A stretch of 64,000 bases of DNA from Ooceraea biroi (taxonomy: Eukaryota > Arthropoda > Insecta > Hymenoptera > Formicidae), in contig NC_039515.1 in assembly GCF_003672135.1 (NCBI RefSeq), positions 7,440,001-7,504,000 on the forward strand, in the 5' to 3' direction. The notes beneath the pieces were generated by a model, which worked only from the letters and a program-made list of their open reading frames with translations, made no database searches and was not told the origin of the DNA. The position numbers and the translations under genes were made by a program. Positions 1 through 12,233 of this stretch are shown here, piece by piece; within the stretch, counting starts at the first letter, position 1; the number at the start of each line of letters is the position of its first letter.

Positions 1-580
1 AAAAAATCGTTCTTTTTCGTTGAAGTCAACTTCATATATAAACTGCTTTATAAAGAAAAAATTATAAATTTATTGATTTATGAATTTTTGTTTTATTAAA
101 ATTGTTCTATGTAATAATGGATTTATAAAACGTCAAGAATATATCTATAAAATTATTTGTTCATTAAATTACATTTTGAGATATATTTGAATATGTATTA
201 CAGTCTTTGCCGTTATACAACTTCGGTGTGTTTATGGTATCTTTTATTTCGCGGTATTCCTCAGAGAGAATGTTAAATCGATACCTTCGTACTGAAATAA
301 GAAACGTGCTTGAGAAATTGAAAGGAGAATTACGTAAACATTTGTCCTTTTAGCTTCAAGCTTTAGAATAATATTGCAGGCTAAAAGCATAGAAATACAC
401 ATCTAACAATAAGCATAAAATATATTTCTCACGATTACTCTTAACTTAAATCAATATATCACAATTAGAAAACGCATTCAGCGTCATATAATATAAAATT
501 CCTATCTTTAATATATTTTTTTTATATCTTTAATATCTTTAATACCTTTAATACTATAATATTACTATAATATTAACTTA
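1..580. other. AT-rich non-coding stretch
   Basis: No gene or recognisable element is visible. The sequence is AT-rich. Positions about 510-575 are a degenerate run of short TTTAATA-type repeats ending in the TA used as target by the 910-bp element that follows. Confidence 0.6.
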
Positions 581-1490
581 GAGGAGAATCCCCTATTATG
601 AGATATGCTTCTAATATGAGATAATGGGGTTTCTGCTAAACTAGTGAGCACTATCTGTTAGTTCCACCATGAACTTATTACTCTTGGTGTAAAATGTATT
701 TAGTGAAAAATTCATTGTTCGTTATTGCGTTTAGCCTTTGCAAGAAAAGATTTGTGAAATTGTGAACATGTCAAAGGAACTTGAGGTAAGTCTTTAAACC
801 TTGTTTATTATATAATAAGGAAATGGTTGGCAATAAATTCAGTATGCAATGATAGAGTAGAATCGTAGTAACAGGAAAATACGCGATTTGTTGAATTGCT
901 TAATTGTAGAAGTTAGATTTCATGATCGCGGAACCGCTGGGCGTGTGGCTCGTATAATGAGATATTCAGGGTACTCTTAATATGAGATAATTATTGCTCG
1001 AATATGAAGATTATGTAGTGTAATAAAATGAAAGAAAATACTACTTAAGGTTAAAGAAAAGTTAATACGAATTTATATTACGAATTTTTGTGTATTTAAT
1101 TTTTATAGAATCTGACTATGGAGGTTAGAGATACGAGGAAGCGTCGACAGTGGAATCGTGAAGTTTTGGCGAAGGCTGTGGCAGCAGTATTTTTATAAAA
1201 CTATCTAATAAAGTTTTTTACTGGCAATACTGATGTATTTTGCACTTTTAACACCGATTTCTCGAGGTATCTTATATTAGGAGCACACTTTCTCGATCCT
1301 GCGTAAAGCTCTTTTTTCAAATTTGTTTAATTTTCGGAAAAAATAATATTTAAATTAGATTTTTCATTTTACCAACCTAAAGCTTATTAAATTCTCTTCA
1401 AGATAACGTATTACATTTTTAAACTCTGCCTATAGATTTTCTTACATTCGGCAAAATCGATATGGTATCTCATAATCGGGGACTTTCCTC
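581..1490 (+). mobile_element. 910-bp pogo/Tigger-like deletion derivative, copy 1
   Basis: It is bounded by TA on both sides (579-580 and 1491-1492), as expected for the Tc1/mariner/pogo superfamily. The ends are imperfect inverted repeats of about 26 bp: GAGGAGAATCCCCTATTATG on the left, and GAGGAAAGTCCCCGATTATG reading in from the right. Two further copies of exactly the same length lie at 12299-13208 (inverted) and 17314-18223. The element keeps the start of a spliced transposase gene and then jumps to its 3' end, so it must be moved by a full-length relative. A subterminal motif close to TATGAGATA occurs at about 595, 613, 954 and 979, and inverted near the right end, and may be a transposase-binding site (inference). 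Confidence 0.85.
768..1198 (+). pseudogene. Truncated two-exon transposase start (pogo/CENP-B-like HTH), copy 1
   Basis: Exon 1 (768-785) reads MSKELE and runs into a GTAAGT donor at 786. Exon 2 starts at 1109 after a pyrimidine-rich tract ending TTTTTATAG and continues in frame: NLTMEVRDTRKRRQWNRE, then VLAKAVAAVFL and a TAA at 1196-1198. The basic segment followed by QW and an L-KAV-AV helix resembles the pipsqueak/CENP-B-type N-terminal helix-turn-helix of pogo and Tigger transposases (family knowledge). The rest of the HTH and the whole DDE domain are absent. The protein would be about 35 residues, with no catalytic function. Copy 1 has an intact CGA where copies 2 and 3 have TGA. Splicing is inferred from consensus sites only. 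Confidence 0.65.
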
Positions 1491-3418
1491 TATATATTAT
1501 ATAATTCATCAATATATCGAAACATTAAATTACAAGTTATATCATCAATATATTAATACACTGTTTCTTCAAGACTTTTTCCCATGTTATGTCGATACTT
1601 GCTTTCCGTCAGTCATTTCGTCGACGGCTAAAAAAAGACGCTTGCAGTGATATACGACACGTTTCTACTTCCAGGCTTAGATTATCGATTACTCCGATTC
1701 CATGATATTGACATATTACTACGGCGAACTGCGTTCTTTTTCCCGTTTTTTCGAGTCTGCACCGCGTTGGTCTCCTCGCTGATCGCTTGGCCGCTCGGCA
1801 GCGTGTACTTTATCAAACGCCGGAGGCCTTCGGCCTTACTTCGAAACCATTAAGCCGGGCATTTATATGCGATCGGGGTCGTTAACTGCAGGAAGCGCCG
1901 GTCGGCGTGCGTACACACCGGGTCACCGGTGTGCGTGCGTGCATATGCATGTGTACGTGTGCATCACGATGCGTGCGTGCGGCGCATATCGCCGTGTCTC
2001 GCGCCCGGTCGTCGATGATATCCAATCATAATCGCCGTCGAAGGCACTCGACTCGTGGTTCGCGGAAAAAGGGAAAAAGTCGGCCCATTAACGCCCACGC
2101 GTATCGCGTTCACGCACGTCTAGACGCCAATCAAGCGCCCCTGAGTGTACGTGCGTAAGAGCGTGCGTGCGTGCGTGCGTATGCTCGTGTCGGTACTCGC
2201 CCGCTCGATCGCCTCGGTCCTCGAACGAGCAGAAAAAGCGCCCCCGTTGACACGTTACGAGCGATAATTCAAGACGCGATTCTACGGCGCCGCGGTGGTT
2301 GCAATCGCGTCGCTGCAGCGTCGCGACGCTGCGCGGCGGCGGTCGGACATTAATTATGCCGGTATTTAATTAAGTTTTCGCGGATTTATGCGTCGCTGCC
2401 TTGTCACGTCCGTGTATTCTCGCGCTGCTGTCATCCGAAATTTGTTTTATTTTAATTTATTTTGATGTTTGATAAAAAATGACAATTTATGAAGACTCTC
2501 ACGTTAATAAATAGAAGTATATTTCTCGCGCGACTGATTTCTGAAAACCGAGTTTCGGAGACTGTACGCTTACGCTTGAATTTCGATGGTGCCGCTAGTT
2601 TCGAGAAATGCGCTTGTTCGAAATGAAAGAAAACTGTTAAACGAGACGAAGCTCCTCGTAATTACGGGTTGCCCGACCCTGACCGGTTGATATAATTTCC
2701 TGTCGTCACTGCAATTCGCGCGACGCGAGTCGCGTGTGTATCTCTGGCGCCGCACAACTGCGACAAAATGATATTGTCCACTTTATACGCTCTACATTAA
2801 TTCTAGTATCAAAAATCTCCCACAACGTGTTCGCACTAATTCTGAATATTATTGCATACCGGTCCTAACGATACTTAATTGCCAGAACTGTCAGAATTTC
2901 TTGACGTCTCGAAGCTTCCCTTCGCATGCATTATCAACGTTGCTCCCCGCGCGATTTTGCGCGCGATCACGCCGGATTCTTCGCGTGCGTTTCTCTCCAT
3001 TCGGGGGTCGTGCGAGCCGATCGTGCGTAAGATCGCGATGCGTGCACGGGCGTGACTCGCATCGAAGCGCACGAAGCGCACCAAGTCGATTCCTCGCGAC
3101 GAGACCGAGCGGCATGCCGTAATTAGTAACACATGTGGCGAACGTCGTCGTCGTTGGCCGCAGGCAACTCCACTCGTCGATAGTCCATGCCAACGCTCTC
3201 TCTTTCCGATCGTGCCCTCACACGATACCATACTGTAGATTTGGACACACACGTCGATTGTTCGGCAATATTAATGCGCATTGATCCCGTAATTTCGCAG
3301 AATTTTTTAGTTGATATCATTAGATGTTGTTAATTATGTGTGTATATTATTTCTGTCTGATATTCTAATATCGATCTGTTAAATTCGTTAAATACATAAG
3401 GGAAATATTAGAAACATT
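1491..3418. other. Non-coding stretch with CpG-rich segments
   Basis: No supported gene. Positions about 1740-2360 and 2940-3200 are rich in CG and GCGT tetranucleotides, unlike the AT-rich flanks. The ORFs here are arginine-rich by-products of CpG-rich DNA and match no family I recognise. The segment could contain a promoter or 5' UTR, but nothing proves it. Confidence 0.5.
2161..2180. repeat. (GCGT)5 microsatellite
   Basis: Five exact GCGT units sit inside a CpG-rich block that also has looser CGTG runs from about 1905. Confidence 0.9.
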
Positions 3419-4263
3419 GGTAATTATTTAGATTAACGGAGCAACCTCGAATGACTTTGACCTTGACATATGTTGTCACGGTCACCCTCCTGAGTGACCT
3501 TCAAAAGGTTTTAGCCGTCGCTCATTGTTTATTAAAAAGTTATTAACAAAAGAAGTTTCGAAAATATAGTAGTTATTTTGAATATTGAAAGACAAACGAC
3601 GAATATGAACGAAGGAAAGAAAGTGATTTAACCTAACCTAATCTAACCTGGTTAGGTTAGATTAGGTTAGGTTAAATTGTTAAAAAAGAAGGGCTTCGCC
3701 CCTCCCCCCCGTAGAATCCGTGCCGTGTACCAGGTGATCAAAATCTGTACGGTGAAATCTGTAACACCGGCTCCGGCGGGGGGGAGGGGCAACGCCGGCG
3801 TTGCCCCCCCCCCCCCCGCCCTCCCGCGAAGCGGGCTGAAAACGAGCGTATGTGTCCGGGGCTCCAGTTTCGGAAAATATAACCTAACCCAAACCTATTT
3901 TTGATTTAAAGGTAAAATTCCATCAAATATATTCTTTCGTAAACGTATATGATATTGTAAAATTATGCTCTATTCATTAAACTTTTTTGTTAATAACTGT
4001 TTACCAAACAACGAGTGACGGGTGAAACCTAGTGCGGGTTATTCGGGAAGGTGACTTTTGTAATATATGTCAAACTCAAGTCCTCGCTTCGCGTGGACAG
4101 TTGAAAATTCGTGCAAAATCATTAAACTTCTTTTGTTAATAACTTTTTAATAAACAATGAGCGACGGCTAAAATCTTTTGAAGGTCACTCAGGAGGGTGA
4201 CCTCTATAATATATGTCAAGGTCAAGGTCATCCGAGGTTGCTCCGTTAAACTAAATAATTACC
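3419..4263. mobile_element. Long-TIR foldback element, copy 1 (845 bp, non-autonomous)
   Basis: The ends are inverted repeats of about 135-140 bp: GGTAATTATTTAGATTAACG at the left, and its near-complement ending AATTACC at 4263. The right arm carries a diverged tandem copy of itself (about 3975-4118 versus 4119-4263). The interior has a TTAGG-type palindrome (3628-3675), a C- and G-run-rich core (3690-3830), and one arm (about 3815-3880) whose inverse is present in the second copy at 38308. No transposase is encoded. A 112-bp relative at 47219 has an 8-bp target duplication, which suggests a hAT- or P-like class, but no clear duplication is seen here. Confidence 0.75.
3628..3675. repeat. TTAGG-type palindrome
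   Basis: The left half runs in CCTAA units and the right half in TTAGG units. The 21-bp arms are perfectly complementary around a six-base loop. TTAGG is the insect telomeric unit (established knowledge). Here it is inside a mobile element, so it is not a telomere. Confidence 0.8.
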
Positions 4264-5907
4264 GCTGCGACCGATACAAACTTCAATATTGTGAGTTTGA
4301 ATATTTAGAGGTATAAGGTATAGCTGAGACAAGCATAATTAATAAATGAAGAGTACCGAGCTGAGTCTACATTTCCTTGTTCCACGGATATCTAAAATTT
4401 ATAAAGAGACTTTACGGGTTTATTCATACAAGCTATTGTGTTCTTTTAGCTTCTATTTTTACGTTCTTACCAGTCTTGTCTCGATAATAGCATTCGATGA
4501 AAAATCCTGCGAGGGGTGAGTTCCTAATTAGCCGAGTTAATTACCCGGCTACGGTATATTCGAAATCCTGATGCTTCCGGCGAACGCCGAGTTGGCCGGA
4601 GTTCCCGAAAACCGGCGTTCTAAGCGTTCCTGACAATTATCCTTGCCATCCTGGAGCCAGTTCATAAAAACCATAGTCTCTCCTGGCCGTGCAGCTGTTC
4701 TCGTGATCGTGTGTCTCAATTAACGGCGAGTCCCGTTCGTTAGTCATTACCGGTTAGCCGGATGAACGGTCACGAAGGGCATCCGTGACGGAAATCGTCT
4801 TCATGAAAGTCGTCGAAAAATGTTGCGATACGTGTATGACACGTCTACTCGTGCTTTCCGCGACGTACGTGACGATTTTTCACCCCGGGAATCGCGAGTC
4901 CGTGCTTTCTCTTCGTCAAAGCTCTTTGTCACAAACGGCAGATCGTTCGATCCTACATACGGCTTATGATAATATAGCCGATTCTTCGCATGAATCATTC
5001 ATCGGCAATCAGGACTCGTTAGTATGACACGGTATAGTTTTAGTTTAGGAACAATGATACTGCGAAACTAATAAGACTCAGCTGCTCGGTCCTTGAATCC
5101 ATGTTGGCATTCTTCATACGTTCATAGAGATAAACTTCTGATGCGAGTTGCGAGAAAATGATCACTAACGTGGCAATAGATTTTTGATAACTAATGTACA
5201 TTATTAGTGAACAAAATGGACTGCCTTTTACTTTATTTGCTTTTTCAAAACTTTTACAGTCTTGAAAATTGACCTAATTATTAGAGGAAGATTGTTAATG
5301 ATAAACGCAATAAAAGTTAAAATGTAACGAAACTCATAAAGTACCAAGAATAAAATAGTGTCAGGCTGTGAAAAGATCCGAGATAGGAGAATCTCTAATA
5401 GAAAGATTGTATTACAACAATCATATCCTTTCATCTTTATAAGTTCTAAGATACATCTAAGTGATTAAGATGCACTTCTCAATTTTGATTTAATTGATAC
5501 AAATCGATTGAGATGAACTTTGGAGGGCATAAAGGACCACGCTCAATGTCGTTTTTCGGCACCCAATGACATCACCATCGCGACACCCTCGTGGCGCCAC
5601 TGCACGTACACATGTACGCACGTGCGTTCACGTACGCTATACACGCGTGTGTGGCGCATGTGGGGCAAACAGAACGCTTCGAGGGAAGCGAGCTGACGTC
5701 ATCAATTTCAGTGGAGCAATTGAGGGTGCAGACCTCAGCCGTCTTTCCGATGCACCCTCTCCGCGATTCCATCTCTTTGCACCCTCTTCGCTTCTCCATC
5801 GCATTTCCGGCAAACAAATATTTACGAGCGCGGAAACAAGCCGCGAGACGAGCACACTCGATCTTGTGCTGCGTCTAATTTCAGCATCAGAGACGGAACG
5901 CAAAATA
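4264..5907. other. Non-coding stretch
   Basis: No gene or repeat recognised. Several short ORFs between 4785 and 5954 overlap on both strands and have no recognisable domain. The right end abuts the TA target (5906-5907) of a mariner. Confidence 0.5.
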
Positions 5908-7205
5908 TTGGGTTGGCCAAAAAGTAATTGCGTTTTTTTCCAATAGATGGACATACATGTCTTGAAATGTAACTAACTTCATTCTAAACCGCAAATTCAT
6001 TATGTAGGTTAACGACTCACGGTTCAAGCTTGTTTTAGAAAAAGAAAGTACACGATTTCGTTAACAATTGTTTGTTTGCCGTCGATTTCAAAATGGAAAA
6101 TCAAAAAGAACATTTTCGTCATATTTTGTTTTATTACTTCCGAAAAGGGAAAAACGCTGTGCAAGCTCATAAAAAGTTATCTGATGTATATGGCGAAGAT
6201 GCTTTAAAACTGCGGCAGTGTCAAAATTCGTTTACTAAATTTCGATCTGCAGATTTTAATGTGAAAGATGCACCACGCTCGGGAAGGCCAATCGAAATTG
6301 ATGATGACAAAATAAAGGCACTGATCGATTCGAATCGGCGTTTAACGACACGAGAGATTGCTGAGAATCTTAACGTATCGAAATCGAGTGTTGAAAAGCA
6401 TTTAAAACGACTTGGATACATTAGTAAGCTCGATATTTGGGTACCACATGAGCTCAAGAAATTCATCTCACTAAGCGTATTGACATCTGCGATTCTCTTT
6501 TGAAACGTGAGGAAAATGATCGATTTTTGAAACGCATGATAATAGGCGACGAAAAATGGATCGTCTACAACAACGTCAAACGAAAAAGCTCGTGGAGCAA
6601 GCGTGATGAACCTGCTGAAAGCACTTGAAAAGCAGATATTCACCAAAGAAAGAAAATGCTGTCAGTCTGGTGGGACTTTAAAGGTATTGTGTATTTTGAG
6701 CTGCTTGCAAGGAATCAAACCATTAATTCAGACGCATACTGTCGTCAACTGGATAAATTAAATGATGCCATCAAACAGAAACGTCGAGAATTGGTGAATC
6801 GCAAAGGTGTTGTGTTTCACTATGATAACGCTAGACCACGTACACGTTTGGTCACTCGTGAAAAATTGTTGCAGCTTGGATGGGATGTGTTACCATGATG
6901 TTACCACATCCACCATATTCGCCAGACCTGGCACCATCAGATTACCATTTGTTTCGTTCTTTGCAAAACGCCTTGAATGGTAAAACCTTTACTGCTGATG
7001 AGGATATGAAATCGTTGTTGGAATTGTTTTTTGTTGAAAAAGATAAGAACTTTTTTGAGCGCGGAATCATGAAGTTGCCTGAAAAATGGCAAAAGATAAT
7101 CAAACAAAATGGACAATATATTGTTTAATAAAGTTTTTGTTTCCCATGAAAAATTCGCCTTTTATTTATATAAAAAAAAACGCAATTACTTTTTGGCCAA
7201 ACCAA
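5908..7205 (+). mobile_element. Mariner element A1 (mellifera-like), 1298 bp, defective
   Basis: It is flanked by TA (5906-5907 and 7206-7207). Inverted termini of about 32 bp begin TTGGGTTGGCCAAAAAGTAA on the left and TTGGTTTGGCC on the right. Length and termini match mariner elements, and the terminus resembles that of the mellifera subfamily (family knowledge). A sister of identical length lies at 40461-41758. Both share a nonsense codon and an 11-bp duplication in the transposase. Confidence 0.95.
6093..7128 (+). pseudogene. Mariner transposase, broken (element A1)
   Basis: This was a DD34D cut-and-paste transposase of about 345 residues. The ATG at 6093 (MENQKEHFRHILFYYF) is preferred over upstream non-ATG codons because mariner proteins start this way. 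The order is an N-terminal HTH pair, the linker motif WVPHEL, first Asp in TGDEKW, second Asp in DNARPR, third Asp in YSPDLAPSDYH, and C-terminal QNGQYIV. Lesions: a one-base deletion near 6456 just after WVPHELK, an in-frame TGA just before KADIHQRK (6627-6629), and an 11-bp tandem duplication near 6891-6912 that splits GWDVLP from HPPYSPD. The last two are shared with the copy at 40461. The catalytic Asp codons survive but cannot be joined in one reading frame. Confidence 0.93.
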
Positions 7206-7207
7206 TA

Positions 7208-8605
7208 TATAGAATTAACGGGAACATAGGAGATACAGGATACGTAATAGGGAATACAGCATCACGTCACGCGGAAGTATTTAATGCGAAGATTTTATCT
7301 TGACACATACGCTCTGTGCGTGCATTTTTCCGCTCAACATTTCTGCAAAGACAGTATTATCTCTCGATGGATCGTTTCGCGTCGCGTATTATCGCCGTCT
7401 TATCGCGAATGAAAAGTTATAAAAATGGACGAGGAAAAGCGTCATGAAAAGCAACATTCTTGTAACTTACAATTAATTAAAGTGGTTTCTTAGTAGCGTT
7501 TTATATTTAGATCGCAATCTTCCGCGAATAAACCATTTTAGTATAATTTTATTTATTAAAATGCGCACACACCAGCGCGCGCGTGCACGAGATTGACGTC
7601 AAGGAATTATGTCGTTTGTACTTTGTATTTGACGTATGCCGGATGATCTTGGTTTCGGGTTTTCCTTCTTTCCCCTTTCCTACGTGCAACCGCGCCTATG
7701 GAAAATCGAGATAACGAGAGGTTCCAGAAGGAAAACGAACGCAAAGAACATCCAAGTCCTCCGTTATCCTGTACGTTTGGATAACACGCCCTTATCTGTT
7801 ATGCCCGTAGCTTTTGGTCGACGCAGGATCGTCTTAACGTACGCAGTCGTTTGCTCGGATGAAGATAACACGTTAGGAGACGTATCAGGATTGCTTCGGA
7901 TTTAGATAGATGGGCAGATAGATGGATTTATTCCGCTGTCTCACAGGCTTAGGGATCTCCATAGAGAATAATCCTTAGATTGGGTGGGGTTCATTTCCGG
8001 AAGGATCTGTAAAATATAAAACTGGATATGACATATAAACATGAATGTGAAAAAATAATGTGAGATACAGTTATGAAATTTTATGTATGAATTATATACA
8101 ACTATACGAAGTTTTTAAAATTTATTACATGCACACACGAAATTAAATTATGTGGTGATAAATATATAAAATATTAAAATTATATATATTAATTATATTT
8201 AATATAATTATAATATAATTTAAATATTAAACTAATTATAACTGTAATTACACATTATGTTATTATTGTTACAACATTATTAGTTTCGAGATAAATCCTT
8301 ACTCTTTAAATTATGATTATAAAAGTTATTAAAAATTACTTTTAACGCTTTAAATTATTGGGAAAGTATCGTGTAATTAATCTTTTCATCGAGTTTTCTG
8401 ATTCGATAAAATGAAATATTAATATATTTCCTTATATTGAACGTAAACTATAATTTACTTCTCTTCGGTTTTTCCATTTTTATCATGCTTACGCTTCATT
8501 TCTCACTAATATAATATAATGCATTTCTTGCGCGCGTTGTAGAAGGATGTATCAAACAGTTTGTTTTTGTGTTTCTACGCAATATATTAAATCACATCGT
8601 ATATA
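7208..8605. other. Non-coding stretch, strongly AT-rich 8000-8450
   Basis: No gene or element is recognised. The ORF at 7636-7905 has no recognisable domain. Confidence 0.5.
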
Positions 8606-8932
8606 CAAGGTGTTCCTATATTTTTCACTTATTTAGTAAATTCTATTTTTACTTATCTCGGAGAATTTTTTCAAATAATTTCGAAATTGTAATTGCTAGA
8701 GCTTTTTTAAAGAATCTTTGCTTTTTCAAAGAATATTCTACTTTGGAAATCCCAATTATATATATATTCTAATACAAATATATTATAAAATAATACGTAC
8801 AGCGTAAATTAACGCACATAAAAATACGGTAATGTAATACACAATACCTTGTTTTCATGAAAGTATTCATGACAATACAAAGGAAGGATACAAAGCCCTT
8901 ACTGATTTTAAGCAGATTCAGGATACACCCTG
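8606..8932. mobile_element. Short MITE-like element with CAGGGTG-type ends (327 bp)
   Basis: It is flanked by TA (8604-8605 and 8933-8934). The left end CAAGGTGTTCCT is nearly the inverse of the right end, which read inward is CAGGGTGTATCCT. It has no coding capacity. It belongs to the CAGGGTG/TA group seen four more times in this window. The short TIR makes the boundary call moderate. Confidence 0.5.
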
Positions 8933-8934
8933 TA

Positions 8935-11490
8935 TATCATGTCGGGCAAGTTTCCGGAAAGAAACTCTGGTAGAGTAGCAGCTAGGTCGAAGTTCGCCAC
9001 CATCGTATCCCACGTTAGCGTTCAATCAACGAGTTCACCAAGATCTCGTCGTCGTAGTCTCGTTTCTCACCGGCCGGAATCGATCCAAAAGATGTTGCGC
9101 TTCGCCGGATTCTCGCGCAAACTTTACTTCGCGCAATTCCCTCCCTCTCTCTGCTCCTCCCTTTTGATCATCCGCGAGAGGACGTTATCTCGCCTCCGAG
9201 GTTCCCTTGATTATCCAAGATTAGAGTTACATGGCGACTTGGATAGTGTATGATAGCGCGGTAGTACGATTGGTAATATTATGATAGCGAGGGAAGTTGA
9301 GTTTTCGTGGATTCGGGGCGCGATGCAGCGTGTACGGAACTCAAGATGATGATAAAGATGATAATTCAGTCCTCAATGAGTTTGGAGTCGAAGATTTAGA
9401 AGATCTTTCCGTCTTTTCCTCTTTCTTATATGTACGATCTTTAACTTTTTAATACTAGTTAATACTAGTTAACTACGTTAATCGCTCTGTTCATATCTCT
9501 CGTACGTGAATTTGCATAAAATAAAATTACGGAACTTTTGTCTTACGTTTTCTTTGATTCCACATTCTACGAGAAACATAAAGTTTCTTTGTCTATTTTC
9601 CTCCCGCTCTGATCGTATTTCGCTATTATATACAATTTATATTAAATTATGTTGTGATAATATCTAGTTCGAGAGTAATGTTATTTTAAGCTTTTAGCTG
9701 TCAAATTTACTCAATGCGATTAAGCGATGTTACGGTCTCGCTGATCTTGAATCCCGTCTTTCTCTTTGAAATCGCCTGACGTATTCCACGGGAATTTCTA
9801 CGCATTTCCCGCTGGTGACAACCTTGCAAGAGCTTCTGGCATGCCTTTCGCGCGCGCTCGATCTTTAATCGCTGTGCTATTTCGCAACGCCAAGTGGAGG
9901 CTGAGGACGAGTAAAGGCGAGCCGATTCAATCACCTCTCTGCCATTTTACTGGCATAAAGCGCGTCTCATATTCCTTCAACATTTTTCGAGGGATTACTT
10001 CCTCTATCGTGGAATAATCTTGATATTCATCCGTAAATCCCTTTAGAGATTGTCGATAAATATCTAGATAAGTTTTTATCTGTCAATTGCACAAATTACA
10101 CTGTTATTCGTATGAATATATAGGTACTTATAAATTTGTAATTCTCTTTCAAATGTGCAGATTTCGGTGCATTTCTAATTGTGTATACCATGTACTGATT
10201 TATAAATTATACTTGCATATAAATTTTTGCAAATTTATTTCCGCAAATCCGCTGAGAGACTCGTTATTGTTACGTCAGTTTATTCATTCTATATGTTGTC
10301 CATAGATCAGAATCATAACTTTCTTGCTTTTCTCTTCGGTAATAGCATCGATAACTGTCATGCACTTTGCTTGTTTATTTGTTATATCGTTCTTACAATT
10401 GTTTCTCTTGCAGAAAAACTCGAGTTTTGTTCCACGATACAATAGATATGAAATCCTTTTCTTCTTTATCCCCCTTTTTCTCTTGTGTCCTCTCGATCGT
10501 CATTGTCATAGCAGTTTTGCAGCAGTCTTTCGAAAATTTTCCAATAACTTGCACTTTGTTATTTGCGAAACTTTCTCAATAGATACTTGGAATCGCACTG
10601 TTCGTTTGCTGCGAAACGCCGCCAAGCTGCTGTCCGGCAAAACTTTGTAATTTTCTGACGGAAAGCGAAGCTTGTCGCCACCCATCTACTCTTCTACAAC
10701 TCGCCCAGCTGCATCGGTTTTCACCAACGAATTTGACTGTAACGTAATCGGAGTTGCAAATAAATTAATTCTTAATTGGCGCTCAGTAAAAGTATCAGGT
10801 GCAAACGAGGAAACTGATTTGCGACAAACTTCGAAATCATAAATGTACGTTCATTTGAGTTCCTCGCTGCCACCTCGTCAAAGATTTTCCGTTTTGTCTT
10901 CTGTAACGATATATAAAATATGAGAATATTTCTCTCATTCTAATTTAAATAATATATAAAACAACTCGATTTTATTGACCAATAAAAACAATGCGCAGTT
11001 TATGCGGCAATAACGATAATAATCGCGGCTCGAAATAATCCAATTAAAAGAGTACAATCAGAACTAACTGAATTAACACCGCAATAAAGTTACAACGAAA
11101 CTCGATACCAAACGCGACAAATAAAATTATTCCGGTTTATCGCGACAGCGTAATCACGTTTCGCGCATAAACTTTACTCGTTTCGAGTTTCGATTTCGCC
11201 AATGAAGAAAACTCGTTGGGCAAGAATGGATCTTGGGCAGGCCACACGCGAAACTTGGGAGCAGTTTTACGCGCTCGTGCTTACGCGGATGGTGCTTCGT
11301 ACCGAACGATCCTGCCATTCGCACGCGCATCCGCATCCGAGTACTTCTCGTAAACTCCTATAACGACATTGCGGACAAAAGTTTAACGTGATTAATACTG
11401 GATTTTCTCGCAGGATCTTTGTGGCTAGAAACGTGATACGAGAAATAAAAAAATGGGATCATTTAATGTGTTTATATATATATATACATA
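8935..11490. other. Non-coding stretch
   Basis: No gene supported. ORFs at 8939-9253, 9766-10017 and 10087-10650 show no recognisable motif or conserved domain and have no plausible splice context. Confidence 0.5.
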
Positions 11491-12233
11491 CAGGGTGTCC
11501 CGGGTTTTAACCGACAAACTGCGGGAGCATATTCTACTAGTGGAAATAAGAAAAAATTCTTATATCGAGTTTGCTTAGAAATGCTTTCTTACAAAGTTAT
11601 AAACCAATATTGAAAAGAAATATCAGATAAGTAACAACGGATTTTTTCACAAAAATATAAATTATCTACGCAATGATTTAGTGACGCATTTCAAAATGTT
11701 GTCCTTGCACATCGATACAAGCTAGACATCGACGTAGTACAGAATTTGTTACGGTACGACATTCCTGAAAATTTTGTTGCATCTCAGTAACTGAATTAGC
11801 AATTCGTTGCTTTAAATCTATCTGGTACTCTCCTGTTAGGAAATCTACGTTGATACTCTCGTACGGCAGCTCGTGCATTTCCGTCACAGAATCCGTACAC
11901 GAAATGAATATCGGTGTATTCCTCATTTGAAGACACTTTTGGCATTCTGATAGTAATTGCTAGTTGACACGACGATTGAATTCTAACAGCTACTGTTGTG
12001 AAAGTAACAATCATACCGAATCGTTTCAACATAGTGAACATGAATACATGTGAACATCTTCGACCTTCCAAATTCTACACTATGTTCCGTTGTTACTTAT
12101 CTGATATTTCTTTTCAATATTGGTTTATAACTTTGTAAGAAAGCATTTCTAAGCAAACTCGATACAAGAATTTTTTCTTATTTCCACTAGTAGAATATGC
12201 TCCCGCAGTTTGTCGGTTAAAACCCGGGACACC

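Noticed and set aside
3677..3904. 75-residue ORF, and the 67-residue ORF at 38610-38813, in the foldback elements
   Set aside because: They arise from C- and G-run-rich core DNA, differ between copies because the core is inverted, and are low-complexity Pro/Gly/Arg sequence.
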